Shown here: positions 23,919-33,113 of the stretch, one piece after another
Layout of the letters: each line of letters begins with the position of its first letter
How positions within the stretch are numbered: the first letter of the stretch is position 1
Origin: JAISFI01 sp031553775
GTDB taxonomy: Bacteria > Bacteroidota > Bacteroidia > Bacteroidales > Azobacteroidaceae
Length of the DNA: 64,000 nucleotides
Direction of reading: 5' to 3'
Assembly: GCA_031553775.1 (NCBI GenBank)
Contig: JAVBLA010000016.1
Location: forward strand, 124,001 to 188,000
Notes under the pieces: generated by a model
The model's database searches: none
Told to the model about the DNA's origin: nothing
Seen by the model: only the letters and a program-made list of their open reading frames with translations
Position numbers and translations under genes: made by a program

Positions 23919-24617
23919 TTAAATAGTGGAAATGTTGAGGTATGGAGGGAGATTTTTTAGAAAATTGTTCCAGTCTTCGGCAAATGCCTGCATGGATGGA
24001 TAAAGCTTGTTTGCTCCGGCATCGATCAGTACCTGGTTGTCTAATGGACCTGTATTGACTGCCACTGTATAAATCCCTGCAGCTACTGCAGACTCAACTC
24101 CCATGGGAGCATTTTCAACGACAATGGCTTCCGTTGGTAGGATCTTCCCTTTTTTTAGTCCCTGGAGATAAGGTTCCGGATCCGGTTTTCCGCGGGTTAC
24201 ATCGTATGCTGTAACCATAAGCTCTGGATTGAAATATCCGGGAAAATTCCGGTTCAGGCTATCCAGCAATGATGCCTGGCCGGAGCCGGTTACGATTTGA
24301 GTTTGTAATCTGTGTGTTTTTATTTTTTGCAGTAAGTCCAGTATCCCGGGCATGATGGCCTGCCGGTCGTATTTCTTGAACAAATCCGATTTTTGGGCAT
24401 AGATCGATTGTTTTTCTTCCGGAGTGGCATCCCTGTTGAATGTCCGGCGGAAAAGCAGGTTGATGGTATCGAATCCTGTTCTGCCTTCATGCAGGTAAAA
24501 TTCTTCGAAAGAACATGGAATCCGGTGGCTCTGGATCGTTTCCAACCAAGACTGTGCATGTATGGGCATGGAGTCGTAAAGAACGCCGTCCATGTCAAAT
24601 AAAACAGCTTTAAGCAT
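23919..24617 (-). CDS. HAD-superfamily phosphatase/phosphomutase (beta-PGM-like)
   Basis: 232 residues. Motif I is DMDGVLYDS (nucleophile Asp8, acid/base Asp10), motif II is VTGSGQ, the motif III Lys is in GKPDPEPY, and motif IV is VVENAPMGVESAVAAG. The helical cap between residues ~15 and 85 marks subclass I, as in beta-phosphoglucomutases and phosphoglycolate or sugar-phosphate phosphatases. The exact substrate is not readable. It follows pgi by 89 bases in the same direction, with a strong hairpin in between. Confidence 0.85.
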   Translation of the reverse strand: MLKAVLFDMDGVLYDSMPIHAQSWLETIQSHRIPCSFEEFYLHEGRTGFDTINLLFRRTFNRDATPEEKQSIYAQKSDLFKKYDRQAIMPGILDLLQKIKTHRLQTQIVTGSGQASLLDSLNRNFPGYFNPELMVTAYDVTRGKPDPEPYLQGLKKGKILPTEAIVVENAPMGVESAVAAGIYTVAVNTGPLDNQVLIDAGANKLYPSMQAFAEDWNNFLKNLPPYLNISTI

Positions 24618-24640
24618 AGTTGATAATAAAGAAATATTTT

Positions 24641-24684
24641 ACTGCATGAATGTGGAACCGTTTATTATTACACATTCATGCAGT
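24641..24684. repeat. 14-bp perfect stem-loop between pgi and the HAD gene
   Basis: ACTGCATGAATGTG (24641-24654) pairs perfectly with CACATTCATGCAGT (24671-24684), loop of 16. No T-run follows on either strand. On the minus strand it lies 23 bases after the pgi stop and may be an attenuator, or a processing or 3'-stabilising element, that sets HAD expression below pgi. Confidence 0.6.
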
Positions 24685-24706
24685 TAATTTGGGCTATCCT
24701 GAAAAA

Positions 24707-26050
24707 TCAGATTCTTGCCCGGATGGCTTTGCTTTCTTCTTCAAATCCCGGTTTGTTCAATAAGGCGAACATGTTTTTCTTGTACGCTTCTACTCCGGGT
24801 TGATCAAAGGGATTGACATCCAATATATATCCGCTGATACCACAGGCTTTTTCGAAAAAATAAATCAGCTGGCCCAGGTAGTAAGCATTGAGTTCCGGAA
24901 GCTCTATTTTGATGTTGGGAACGCCTCCGTCCACATGGGCCATTTGGGTACCGAGTTCCGCCATTTTATTGACATAATCTACTCTTTTCCCGGCCAGGAA
25001 ATTCAATCCGTCGAGATCTTGTTCGTCGGAGGGAACATCTACCTTGTAGTTAGGATTCAGAACCGAAATCACTGTTTCGAAAATTGTTCTTTCTCCTTCC
25101 TGTATCCATTGTCCCATGGAGTGCAGGTCGGTTGTAAAATCTACGGAAGCAGTAAAGATTCCTTTATTTTCTTTGCCTTCACTTTCTCCGTATAGTTGTT
25201 TCCACCATTCGGATACAAAATGTAATTTGGGATGAAAATTGGCCAGTATTTCGATCTTTTTACCTTTCTTATATAATTCGTTCCGGGTAGCGGCATAGAT
25301 AGCTGCGATATTTTCAGCGAACGGGACGTCGTTACCGGTAGCTGTTTCCATATCGGCTGCTCCTTTGATCAGTTGTTTGATGTTGATTCCAGCTATGGCA
25401 ATAGGCAATAGCCCCACCGGGGTTAGTACGGAGAACCGTCCTCCTACATTATCCGGAATAACAAATGTTTTATATCCTTCTTTAGAGGCCAGCGTCCGCA
25501 AAGCTCCACGTGCTTTATCGGTTACGGCTACAATGCGGTCTTTGGCTTCCGCTTTTCCGACATTATCTTCCAGAATTTGTTTTAGGATCCGGAAAGCCAG
25601 GGCCGGCTCGGTGGTAGTACCCGATTTGGAAATGTTAATAATCCCGAATGACTTGTTTTTTAAGTAATTGGAAAGTTCATACAGGTAGTCTTCTCCGATA
25701 TTTTGTCCGGCGTATAGGATAACCGGGTTTTTACGATTGGATTCCAGCCAATCGAAAGAAGAAGAAAGTGCATCGATCACTGCCTTTGCTCCCAGGTAGC
25801 TTCCGCCGATTCCGATAACCACCACTACTTCGCATTTTTCACGAAGTTTTTTTGCCGTATGTTCAATATCGGCTATTTCTGTTTCGGTAATTCCGGAAGG
25901 CAGCGTCAGCCAGCCTAAAAAATCGTTTCCTTTTCCGGAACCTTTGTGTAATGCAGTCACGCAATCCCTGGCTACGGAAGCTTGTGCATCTACTTGTTCT
26001 TTGGTGATGATACCCAAAGCTTTGTCGATTGTTAATGTGATATACTTCAT
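24707..26050 (-). CDS. pgi: Glucose-6-phosphate isomerase
   Basis: 447 residues, the short bacterial PGI form. Interconverts glucose 6-phosphate and fructose 6-phosphate. Signatures: VVVIGIGGSYLGAKAVIDAL, ISKSGTTTEPALAFRIL (phosphate-binding loop), GGRFSVLTPVGLLPIAIAG, and the C-terminal NPFDQPGVEAYKKNMFALL with the conserved Gln and Lys. It sits 21 bases after a DUF3857 gene in the lysS-gpsA-pgi transcription unit. Confidence 0.97.
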   Translation of the reverse strand: MKYITLTIDKALGIITKEQVDAQASVARDCVTALHKGSGKGNDFLGWLTLPSGITETEIADIEHTAKKLREKCEVVVVIGIGGSYLGAKAVIDALSSSFDWLESNRKNPVILYAGQNIGEDYLYELSNYLKNKSFGIINISKSGTTTEPALAFRILKQILEDNVGKAEAKDRIVAVTDKARGALRTLASKEGYKTFVIPDNVGGRFSVLTPVGLLPIAIAGINIKQLIKGAADMETATGNDVPFAENIAAIYAATRNELYKKGKKIEILANFHPKLHFVSEWWKQLYGESEGKENKGIFTASVDFTTDLHSMGQWIQEGERTIFETVISVLNPNYKVDVPSDEQDLDGLNFLAGKRVDYVNKMAELGTQMAHVDGGVPNIKIELPELNAYYLGQLIYFFEKACGISGYILDVNPFDQPGVEAYKKNMFALLNKPGFEEESKAIRARI

Positions 26051-26071
26051 TGTTTTAATATATAAATATGC

Positions 26072-28051
26072 TTAGATAGATGTTTCTTTCTTTTTGAGCA
26101 CGATCATATCGTTGAACTTTTGAATCATTAAGTTGTATATGGCTTTCAGTTGTCCATAGTATTTGGCGTCGTACATACTGTTGACAAATTCGTAGCTGCC
26201 GGTTACTTCAATAACTCCATTATTTTCTATTACTTTATAATCGATCTTCATTATTTTCCCGTCATGGCTGACGTTTTTCGGGAGAGATTCCACTTCATAA
26301 CCTTCCGGGATATGAATGGTGCTCTGATATTTGGCTGCACGCCGGTGAAGCAGGTCGATCGGTAAAGTTCTGCTGTTTTGTTTGAAAATATTCTCAGTTT
26401 CCGATTGGTTCACGAATGGAGGAATAAATAATTTTCCGGAAGAATGGTCTATATTGGTTTGTGCATCGAATGAAAAGATAAATGGTTTATCTGTTTCCAT
26501 TGCATTTTCGATACGGATTGTTCCTGTAGGTGTTATATTGTTTCCTTGCAGGATTTTCTGGAGATTGGAAATATCTCCATTATACCTGTTTCTGTAATAG
26601 TATGCGTCGTAAGCATAAGCAGTTAACGTAGTTTTAATATTTAAGGAAGAATTATTCTCATTGCAACGCACATCGATTTTTTTTTCCGTTAGCGCAAGGT
26701 CATCCTGAACAATCGTTACCCATTGGTCTGATTTGGGAGCGATAACAAGTCCTCTTACATTAATACAACGGTCGGGAAGTTCATCATACTCAAGAAAACT
26801 TTCGGTAGCATCGAAGAAACGGCAATTTTCAGCATTTCCTACAGAAACAATTACATAGTTAAAGAAACTTACAAATGGATGCCCCTGGCTGATTGCTCCA
26901 TGTTCACGAGTACTCAGCATAACCGGTTGTGCATCGATTTGTGCAGCTTTCAGCAATCCCAGAAAAAAGAGGTTGATGTCTGTGCTGTTTCCCCTCTTTT
27001 CTTTTAAAAACAGTGCAAGGTTATCTGTTGAGTATTTAGAGTATACGTGATTCCATTGATAACTTGATTTGACATATTCCGAGATGATTTTAATCTGTTC
27101 ATCTTTCGATTTTCCATCCAGTCCGAGCGTGGAAATGATTTTTTTTCCTTCTTTTTCAGCCGCTTTAATGTATTTTCCGAAGTGCTCTAGCTTAAGAAAG
27201 TCATCACTCATGGCCGGCCAGGTAGTCATAATATCCTTATGTCCTCCCCGCGGATAATTGATTCTTGACAGTTGGAAATTCAGGCTGATCATATAGTCTT
27301 TATCGGAAGAGATAAACGATTCATCCCTGAAGGCGGGAATATTGTTTTTTTTGAATGTAAAGCGCTGTTCTTTATAGGTCAGGTTTCCCCATATGGTTTC
27401 TCTGGATGAAATTTCGGAATCGAATTTGTCGAATTCCTGCGAGCCTTTCATAATATACGAATACTCAAAATAAGGGATAACGTTTATTTCATAAGTACTT
27501 TGTATTACCGGGATTCTCTTCTGGAACTCCCATTCTCTCACATTGAAGTAAAAAGGGGAGACAATGGTATACTTCAGTTCTATGATAGAGCCTACCCTGA
27601 TGTTCGGCATGGCAAAAACTTTCTGACTCCAATTGGCATTGATTTTTTCAGTAAAAATATTCTTTTTTTCCAATACATCTGTAATCAGTTTGCCGTTATC
27701 CCAGTTGTAGGTTTGTCCTTCTAATCGTTCTATCGATTCCCAATCATTATTCTCCATATAATAAGGAATCTTAAAATTAGCATAATCGAGACCTGCCTGT
27801 TTGAGTATTTTTATTTTAATGGATCTCTCCATATATACTTCAAAACGCCCGGTATTGTCGTTTCCTCTGAAATAGGTATTCCCACTTTCGTAGATAACCA
27901 CTGCTTCTGCTTCCGGATCTGTGTCGTAAGCAGCCATATCTGCTTCATATTGTGTGATTTTTCCGAATGTTGTGGAAAATTTTTCCTGTGCCCGGACAAG
28001 GTTTCCGGTTCCACAGAGAAACAAAAGGATAATGGCGGTGATTTGTTTCAT
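26072..28051 (-). CDS. DUF3857/transglutaminase-like periplasmic protein, catalytic Cys and His replaced
   Basis: 659 residues with a signal peptide (AIILLFLCGTGNLVRAQ). The N-terminal DUF3857 domain (to ~280) includes MENNDWESIERLEGQTYNWDNG; next comes a transglutaminase-like core (~300-430) and a C-terminal DUF3858-type beta domain. At the active site, where transglutaminase-like enzymes have GDC, it reads RGNSTDINLF with Ser356, and the usual His is Tyr399 (FFNYVIVSV). It is therefore probably not a Cys-dependent enzyme. It overlaps its upstream paralogue by four bases (ATGA), so the two are translationally coupled. Exact role unknown. Confidence 0.8.
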   Translation of the reverse strand: MKQITAIILLFLCGTGNLVRAQEKFSTTFGKITQYEADMAAYDTDPEAEAVVIYESGNTYFRGNDNTGRFEVYMERSIKIKILKQAGLDYANFKIPYYMENNDWESIERLEGQTYNWDNGKLITDVLEKKNIFTEKINANWSQKVFAMPNIRVGSIIELKYTIVSPFYFNVREWEFQKRIPVIQSTYEINVIPYFEYSYIMKGSQEFDKFDSEISSRETIWGNLTYKEQRFTFKKNNIPAFRDESFISSDKDYMISLNFQLSRINYPRGGHKDIMTTWPAMSDDFLKLEHFGKYIKAAEKEGKKIISTLGLDGKSKDEQIKIISEYVKSSYQWNHVYSKYSTDNLALFLKEKRGNSTDINLFFLGLLKAAQIDAQPVMLSTREHGAISQGHPFVSFFNYVIVSVGNAENCRFFDATESFLEYDELPDRCINVRGLVIAPKSDQWVTIVQDDLALTEKKIDVRCNENNSSLNIKTTLTAYAYDAYYYRNRYNGDISNLQKILQGNNITPTGTIRIENAMETDKPFIFSFDAQTNIDHSSGKLFIPPFVNQSETENIFKQNSRTLPIDLLHRRAAKYQSTIHIPEGYEVESLPKNVSHDGKIMKIDYKVIENNGVIEVTGSYEFVNSMYDAKYYGQLKAIYNLMIQKFNDMIVLKKKETSI

Positions 28052-29886
28052 TTTGTTTCTAAATAAATTTTTTTATTATCTTCGGCTTGAACGGCAGTCC
28101 AGAATTTATAAAATTCTTTGTATTCTTCTACCGGATAAAAGCCCTTAAAGATAAGCAGATTTTTGATTATCCGGAAATCATTTCCGGATAAATCGTACTG
28201 TACGGAATATTTCCCGAAAGGGGAATCTATAGAATTGTTTTCAGGCTTTTCTTCTAAAAGTTCTATTTGTTTGAGGCTATATGTAAGAGTATCACAAGAG
28301 ACTATCGGGTATTCGAACCGGACACCTTGTGTTCTTTCTGCCGGAGGCTCGAAAGAAGGGAGAGTATTGAATAATGGGGATAGAACAATATTTTTCCCAT
28401 AAATTTTGAAACAATTTTGGGTTTGTATTTTTGCCTGTAAGGTTATTTCCGGTTTTTCCGGTTTTTCTTTCAGGAGATCGAATGACTGGAAGTCAAAGTT
28501 ACCGGGAAGAACGTAATTTCTCAATGCTTTTTCTACTTCTTTTTCGTGCAGATTGTGATTAAAATAATTCATTGCTTCAAATAACCTTCCCCTAAGCTGC
28601 ATTTTCAGGTTGTTTATGCAGTAAGACGGGTTTGTAAATATTTGTATGGAGGAAGTACATTTTACATCTTCCGGCTGCAAAGAAGGTGTCTGGATTAAAA
28701 AACTCTTTCCGGGGATTATCATCAGGGCATCCCTCCCCTGAATGGAAGTCCCCACGTATCCCATGGGTATATTTTTACTGGTACATTCCAGGAATATTGT
28801 ATCTTGGTTCAAAGGTAAAGTAACAATAACATGGTTAAATACCTGAAAAGGAAAATTGCGATCTACAGGTTCTACCTCATCTCCTAAAGAAATAAGAGTA
28901 TAATATGCTTTTATTCCTGCGTATTCCAGTAAAGCTATCATGTAAGTCGACAATGCTTTGCAGTCGCCATATTTATTCTGCGATACATATCCGGCCGGAT
29001 ATGATTTTAGTCCTCCGGTTTTGATACTTACATTAATGTAACGTGTATGTTCCTGCAAGTATTTATACAGTATCACAGCCTTTTTTTCAGGATCTGTAAC
29101 TCCGGCCAATAAGAGATCTACCGTTTGTTTTTCTGTGTCCGGCAGAATTGTAGTTTTAGCATTTAATTTGTGAATGAAATCACCGAAAGACACCCAACTT
29201 TCCCAACTTCCATCGATCTCATATTTGAAATGAAGCGGTAGAAAATCTACAGTCGGAATTTTCAGCTCGGAATCAGGCGCGCATTTTTGCGCTTTTTGTG
29301 AGGTGTAGCTTGTATTCCATTGATAAACTGTTCTTTCTCCTGAAGTTGAAATAACCGGTCCTCCAATATTTTTACACCGATATTTGATGTTATAATTTTC
29401 AGATGGGATGTCAACTATCAGTCTGGCCTGCTTTACATCCTGATTATGAAACAACAGAGGGGTCCAGGATGCAATTGCTAAGAAATCGGAAGTGGATTTT
29501 TGTGATGAGTACGCAATTCTGTAGGGATATTGGTTATGTTTCAGATAAGCATATTTGATAAGCCGGTCCTGGTACATGGTACCACCGGAAATAGCACTTT
29601 CTTCCTTTATTTCGTTCTTTTTTAGTTTCCGGATGATATTTCCCCGTATATCTTCTATCCGGGCATCTTCTATGTTTGCTTTTTCATTTTTTAAATAATC
29701 GATTGAAACATAGCTTGTGTTGCTGCCTTTGGGATTGTTGATCTGAATGACGACACTGTCTGACCAGATTATTTTGTTTCCGGATATCCGGATGTGTGAA
29801 GTATAACTAATTACTTCACTATCTGTTGCATACAAAGGAAGTAACATGCACTGCACAAACATCAGTATAGCTAAAACTTGTTTCAT
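28048..29886 (-). CDS. DUF3857/transglutaminase-like protein with intact Cys-His
   Basis: 612 residues with a signal peptide (AILMFVQCMLLPLYATD). Same layout as the gene after it: DUF3857 N-terminal domain, transglutaminase-like core, and beta-rich C-terminus. Here Cys309 (NKYGDCKALSTYMIALL) and His352 (FNHVIVTL) are present, so catalysis is plausible; ECTSKN follows where the third residue is expected. Such proteins are common in Bacteroidota and are thought to act in the periplasm; substrates are unknown. It starts 21 bases after gpsA and is the probable active partner of the Ser-variant gene downstream. Confidence 0.8.
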   Translation of the reverse strand: MKQVLAILMFVQCMLLPLYATDSEVISYTSHIRISGNKIIWSDSVVIQINNPKGSNTSYVSIDYLKNEKANIEDARIEDIRGNIIRKLKKNEIKEESAISGGTMYQDRLIKYAYLKHNQYPYRIAYSSQKSTSDFLAIASWTPLLFHNQDVKQARLIVDIPSENYNIKYRCKNIGGPVISTSGERTVYQWNTSYTSQKAQKCAPDSELKIPTVDFLPLHFKYEIDGSWESWVSFGDFIHKLNAKTTILPDTEKQTVDLLLAGVTDPEKKAVILYKYLQEHTRYINVSIKTGGLKSYPAGYVSQNKYGDCKALSTYMIALLEYAGIKAYYTLISLGDEVEPVDRNFPFQVFNHVIVTLPLNQDTIFLECTSKNIPMGYVGTSIQGRDALMIIPGKSFLIQTPSLQPEDVKCTSSIQIFTNPSYCINNLKMQLRGRLFEAMNYFNHNLHEKEVEKALRNYVLPGNFDFQSFDLLKEKPEKPEITLQAKIQTQNCFKIYGKNIVLSPLFNTLPSFEPPAERTQGVRFEYPIVSCDTLTYSLKQIELLEEKPENNSIDSPFGKYSVQYDLSGNDFRIIKNLLIFKGFYPVEEYKEFYKFWTAVQAEDNKKIYLETK

Positions 29887-29907
29887 AGCAGTGTTATTCG
29901 GATGTTT

Positions 29908-30903
29908 TTACTTGAATGTTTCTGTCAGTTTCCGGATTTCGGCCAAAGGTGCTTTTTTCTCGTACAAAATATTATAAACAGTGTCTAAGATCGGCATGTT
30001 TACATTGTATTTTTCGTTGATTTCCCTGATGCATTTGGTTCCATAATATCCTTCGGCAATCATTTCCATTTCCAATTGTGCGGTTTTAACCGAATAGTTT
30101 TTTCCGATCATGGTTCCGAAAATCCGGTTCCGGCTGAAACGGGAATAGGAGGTTACCAGCAGATCTCCCAGATAAGCGGAATCAGTTACTCTTCTTTCTA
30201 CCGGATTTACGGCATCGAGGAAGCGTTTCATTTCCTGAATGGCATTGCAGATAAAAACTGCATGGAAGTTGTCTCCGTATTTGAGCCCGTGGCAAATCCC
30301 TGTAGCAACGGCATATACATTTTTTAAGACAGCGGCGTATTCTATTCCGGTGATATCCTGGTTGATACTGGTTTGTATATACCTGTTGGAAATTACCTTA
30401 CAAAATTTTTTGGCGTTTTCGTAATCGGCACAGGTAATGGTCAGGTAAGAAAGTCTCTCCAATGCTACTTCTTCCGCATGACAGGGACCACCCAGGGCGA
30501 TGATGTTTTCCATCGGAATATTGTAAAACCTGGCGAAATAGTCCGAGATGATCATATTCTCGTCCGGTACGATTCCTTTGATGGCAGAAATGATAAATTT
30601 ATCGTGCAAGGGAGTGTCCAGTTTATGCAAATGCTCTTTCAGATAAGGAGAAGGAGTTGCAAATATCAAGGTGTCGGAGTCTTCCACTACCCGGTTGATA
30701 TCGTCGTAAAAAGATATTTTATCGATATCGAAGCTAACCGCTGTGAGATATGCCGGATTATGCCCGAGTTGCTTGAATTCATCGATCCGGTCAGGCCGGC
30801 GCATATACCAGTTAATGTTATCTTGAGTACTCAGAACTATTTTAGCTAAAGCGGTAGCCCAGCTTCCGCCACCCATTACGGCTATTTTACCAGGAAAAAC
30901 CAT
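29908..30903 (-). CDS. gpsA: Glycerol-3-phosphate dehydrogenase [NAD(P)+]
   Basis: 331 residues. The Rossmann motif is KIAVMGGGSWATALAKI at the start. The substrate/catalytic region shows AALKNVYAVATGICHGLKYGDN (with the catalytic Lys) and the family stretches ALGGPCHAEEVA and SRNRIFGTMIGK. It makes sn-glycerol 3-phosphate from dihydroxyacetone phosphate for phospholipid synthesis. It follows lysS by 101 bases; that gap holds an A-rich repeat. Confidence 0.96.
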   Translation of the reverse strand: MVFPGKIAVMGGGSWATALAKIVLSTQDNINWYMRRPDRIDEFKQLGHNPAYLTAVSFDIDKISFYDDINRVVEDSDTLIFATPSPYLKEHLHKLDTPLHDKFIISAIKGIVPDENMIISDYFARFYNIPMENIIALGGPCHAEEVALERLSYLTITCADYENAKKFCKVISNRYIQTSINQDITGIEYAAVLKNVYAVATGICHGLKYGDNFHAVFICNAIQEMKRFLDAVNPVERRVTDSAYLGDLLVTSYSRFSRNRIFGTMIGKNYSVKTAQLEMEMIAEGYYGTKCIREINEKYNVNMPILDTVYNILYEKKAPLAEIRKLTETFK

Positions 30904-30910
30904 GATTTTT

Positions 30911-30950
30911 TGAATTGAAGATTGAAAATTGAAAATTAAAAATTAAATAT
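30911..30950. repeat. A-rich heptad-type repeat in the lysS-gpsA gap
   Basis: Tandem copies of an ATTGAAA/AATTAAA-like unit (period about 7) just upstream of gpsA. It is similar to repeats at 34264-34353, 58881-58928, 60285-60383 and 61461-61490, and absent from coding sequence except at gene ends. Confidence 0.6.
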
Positions 30951-31004
30951 AAAGGGAAAGATAAACAGAAATTAGCGTCCCTCTGGTTATTCTTCCCTTT
31001 TGCA

Positions 31005-32738
31005 TTAATTTTTTAGTTTTCCGATCCAGGCTTCCACCTCTTCTGCTGAAGGGTTGGCCAATTCTAGTTTGAATTTTTTATTCAATTCGCACAATTCCTG
31101 GCGGAATTTGTTCGGATTGATGTCTTTCAGATTCTCTACTGAATAATATCCTGCTTTCTGTATCGCAGGTATCCATGCTTCTGGGATACCTATAGCAGTA
31201 TATTTTTCTGTTGCATCTTTTTTCTGTACTTTTTCCGGGCGCATTTGAGGGAAGAGCAAGACTTCCTGTATGGCAGTTTGTCCGGTTAGCAACATCACTA
31301 AGCGATCCATGCCGATCCCCATTCCGGAAGTAGGTGGCATACCGTATTCGAGTGCCCGGAGAAAATCCTGGTCGATAAACATGGCTTCGTCGTCTCCTTT
31401 TTCGGAGAGTTTGAGTTGTTCTTCGAAGCGATGCCTTTGATCGATCGGGTCGTTCAGCTCGGAGTAGGCATTGGCAATTTCTTTCCCGTTGATCATTAAC
31501 TCGAAACGTTCCGTCAGCTCGGGATCATTGCGATGTTCCTTGGTAAGCGGCGACATTTCTTTCGGATAGTCAGTGATGAAAGTCGGTTGTATATATTTGC
31601 CTTCACATTTTTCCCCGAAAATTTCGTCGATCAGTTTGCCTTTTCCCATGGTTTCATCCTGTTCCACGCCGAGTTTTTTGCAGACCTCCCTTAACTGGTC
31701 TTCGTCCATTCCTTTGATATCGATGCCTGTATTTTCTTTGATGGCATCGATCATGCTGATCCGGGGGAAGGGTGCTTTGAAGCTGATGATATTGTCTCCG
31801 ACCTTTGCTTCGGTGGTACCGAGTACATCTATGGCGATTTTCTCCAGCAATTGTTCTGCAAAACGCATCATCCAGTTATAATCCTTGTAGGCTACATATA
31901 TTTCCATACAAGTAAATTCGGGATTATGTGTGCGGTCCATTCCCTCGTTACGGAAATTGCGGGAAAATTCGTATACACCTTCAAATCCGCCTACAATCAG
32001 TCGCTTCAGGTACAATTCGTTTGCCACGCGCAGATATAAGGGAATATCTAATGCATTGTGATGGGTAATGAAAGGACGGGCGGCCGCACCACCTGGAATG
32101 GCTTGCAATACGGGAGTGTCGACCTCGATATATCCCCTGTCATTGAAATATTCCCGCATGGAGCTGAAAACTTTGGTCCTTTTCAGGAAAATATCCTTGA
32201 TACCGTCGTTCACAGACAGGTCTACATAGCGTTGGCGATAACGCATTTCCGGATCCGAAAAAGCATCATAGGTTACACCGTCTTTTACTTTTACCACGGG
32301 TAGCGGGCGCAGCGATTTCGAGAGTACCGTAAGTGTTTCCGCATGAATCGAAATTTCTCCCATCTGCGTGCGGAATACATATCCTTTGATACCGATAAAA
32401 TCGCCGATATCTAATAGTTTTTTAAATACGGTATTATATAATTCTTTATCTTCATCCGGACAGATGTCGTCGCGGGTAATATATATCTGTATTCTTCCTT
32501 TGGAATCCTGCAGTTCAATGAACGATGCTTTTCCCATGATCCGGCGGCTCATAATCCTTCCGGCAACGGATACTTCGCGCCGGTTAGCCTCTTCGTCGCT
32601 GAATGCGGCGATAATATCAGTAGAATAAGCATTGGTTATATACTCTGCAGCCGGGTAAGGATCGATTCCCAACCGACGCATTTCCTGCAGGCTTTCGCGA
32701 CGGAAAATTTCCTGTTCGCTCAGTTCAAGTAGATTCAT
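31005..32738 (-). CDS. lysS: Lysyl-tRNA synthetase, class II
   Basis: 577 residues from the ATG at 32738 (MNLLELSEQEIFRRESLQEM). An in-frame ATG at 32780 would add 14 residues, but a perfect -7 element lies inside that stretch (32759-32766), so the shorter start is preferred. An OB-fold anticodon domain comes first (VAGRIMSRRIMGKASFIELQD), then the class II core with motif 2 (FSRNFRNEGMDRTHNPEFT) and motif 3 (GMGIGMDRLVMLLTG). A ~75-residue C-terminal extension after FPQMRPE (GIPEAWIPAIQKAGYYSVEN), typical of Bacteroidota, is present. First gene of the lysS-gpsA-DUF3857-DUF3857-pgi unit. Confidence 0.96.
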   Translation of the reverse strand: MNLLELSEQEIFRRESLQEMRRLGIDPYPAAEYITNAYSTDIIAAFSDEEANRREVSVAGRIMSRRIMGKASFIELQDSKGRIQIYITRDDICPDEDKELYNTVFKKLLDIGDFIGIKGYVFRTQMGEISIHAETLTVLSKSLRPLPVVKVKDGVTYDAFSDPEMRYRQRYVDLSVNDGIKDIFLKRTKVFSSMREYFNDRGYIEVDTPVLQAIPGGAAARPFITHHNALDIPLYLRVANELYLKRLIVGGFEGVYEFSRNFRNEGMDRTHNPEFTCMEIYVAYKDYNWMMRFAEQLLEKIAIDVLGTTEAKVGDNIISFKAPFPRISMIDAIKENTGIDIKGMDEDQLREVCKKLGVEQDETMGKGKLIDEIFGEKCEGKYIQPTFITDYPKEMSPLTKEHRNDPELTERFELMINGKEIANAYSELNDPIDQRHRFEEQLKLSEKGDDEAMFIDQDFLRALEYGMPPTSGMGIGMDRLVMLLTGQTAIQEVLLFPQMRPEKVQKKDATEKYTAIGIPEAWIPAIQKAGYYSVENLKDINPNKFRQELCELNKKFKLELANPSAEEVEAWIGKLKN

Positions 32739-32758
32739 CATTTCAGGTAAATTTCCCG

Positions 32759-32766
32759 CAAAGTTA
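32759..32766 (-). promoter_or_regulatory. lysS promoter, -7 element
   Basis: The minus strand reads TAACTTTG, followed by CGGG, a perfect TAnnTTTG match 20 bases before the preferred lysS ATG. The tRNA-Val promoter lies back-to-back with it, 33 bases away. Confidence 0.6.
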
Positions 32767-32798
32767 CCAAAATTTTTCATAGTATAGAAAAAATACCG

Positions 32799-32806
32799 TA
32801 TCTTTG
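32799..32806 (+). promoter_or_regulatory. tRNA-Val promoter, -7 element
   Basis: TATCTTTG followed by CGCC, an exact TAnnTTTG match ending 17 bases before the first base of the tRNA, the right spacing for a short tRNA leader. Confidence 0.75.
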
Positions 32807-32822
32807 CGCCACAAAACGAAAA

Positions 32823-32897
32823 GGACTGTTAGCTCAGTTGGTTTAGAGCATTACCTTGACAGGGTAGGGGTCGCTGGTTCGAGTCCAGCACAGTTCA
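32823..32897 (+). tRNA. tRNA-Val(GAC)
   Basis: 75 bases folding as a full cloverleaf. The acceptor pairs GGACTGT (32823-32829) with ACAGTTC (32890-32896), one G-U; the D arm has GTTAGCTCAGTTGG; the anticodon stem TTACC/GGTAG encloses TTGACAG, giving anticodon GAC, which reads GUC/GUU valine codons. The T arm is GCTGGTTCGAGTCCAGC. The discriminator is A and CCA is not encoded, so CCA must be added after transcription. Confidence 0.95.
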
Positions 32898-32945
32898 CTA
32901 CTTTTAATCCGGAATCTTGAATTCAGAGTCTATTCCTACAGGTGG

Positions 32946-32965
32946 TTCCATACATGGAATTTTTT
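32946..32965 (+). terminator. Likely terminator of the tRNA-Val transcript
   Basis: TTCCA (32946-32950) and TGGAA (32955-32959) close a TACA loop and run into six Ts. The stem is short, so it is a weak intrinsic terminator. The rest of 32966-33113 holds no recognised gene. Confidence 0.5.
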
Positions 32966-33113
32966 CATTGATTTTTGAAAGTATTTAAGCAAAGCATTTG
33001 TAATACATGATTCAGTTGTCTATAGTTGGGTCTGTGTATAAAAGTGCATGTTTTTTTATAAATCCGGAGAAATAGTATTATTAACTTTCTATTGTTTTGA
33101 TTGTTACATAAAC

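Noticed and set aside
30911..30950. An insertion-sequence end
   Set aside because: There is no transposase, no target-site duplication and the same simple units occur in many gaps, so a short intergenic repeat explains it better.
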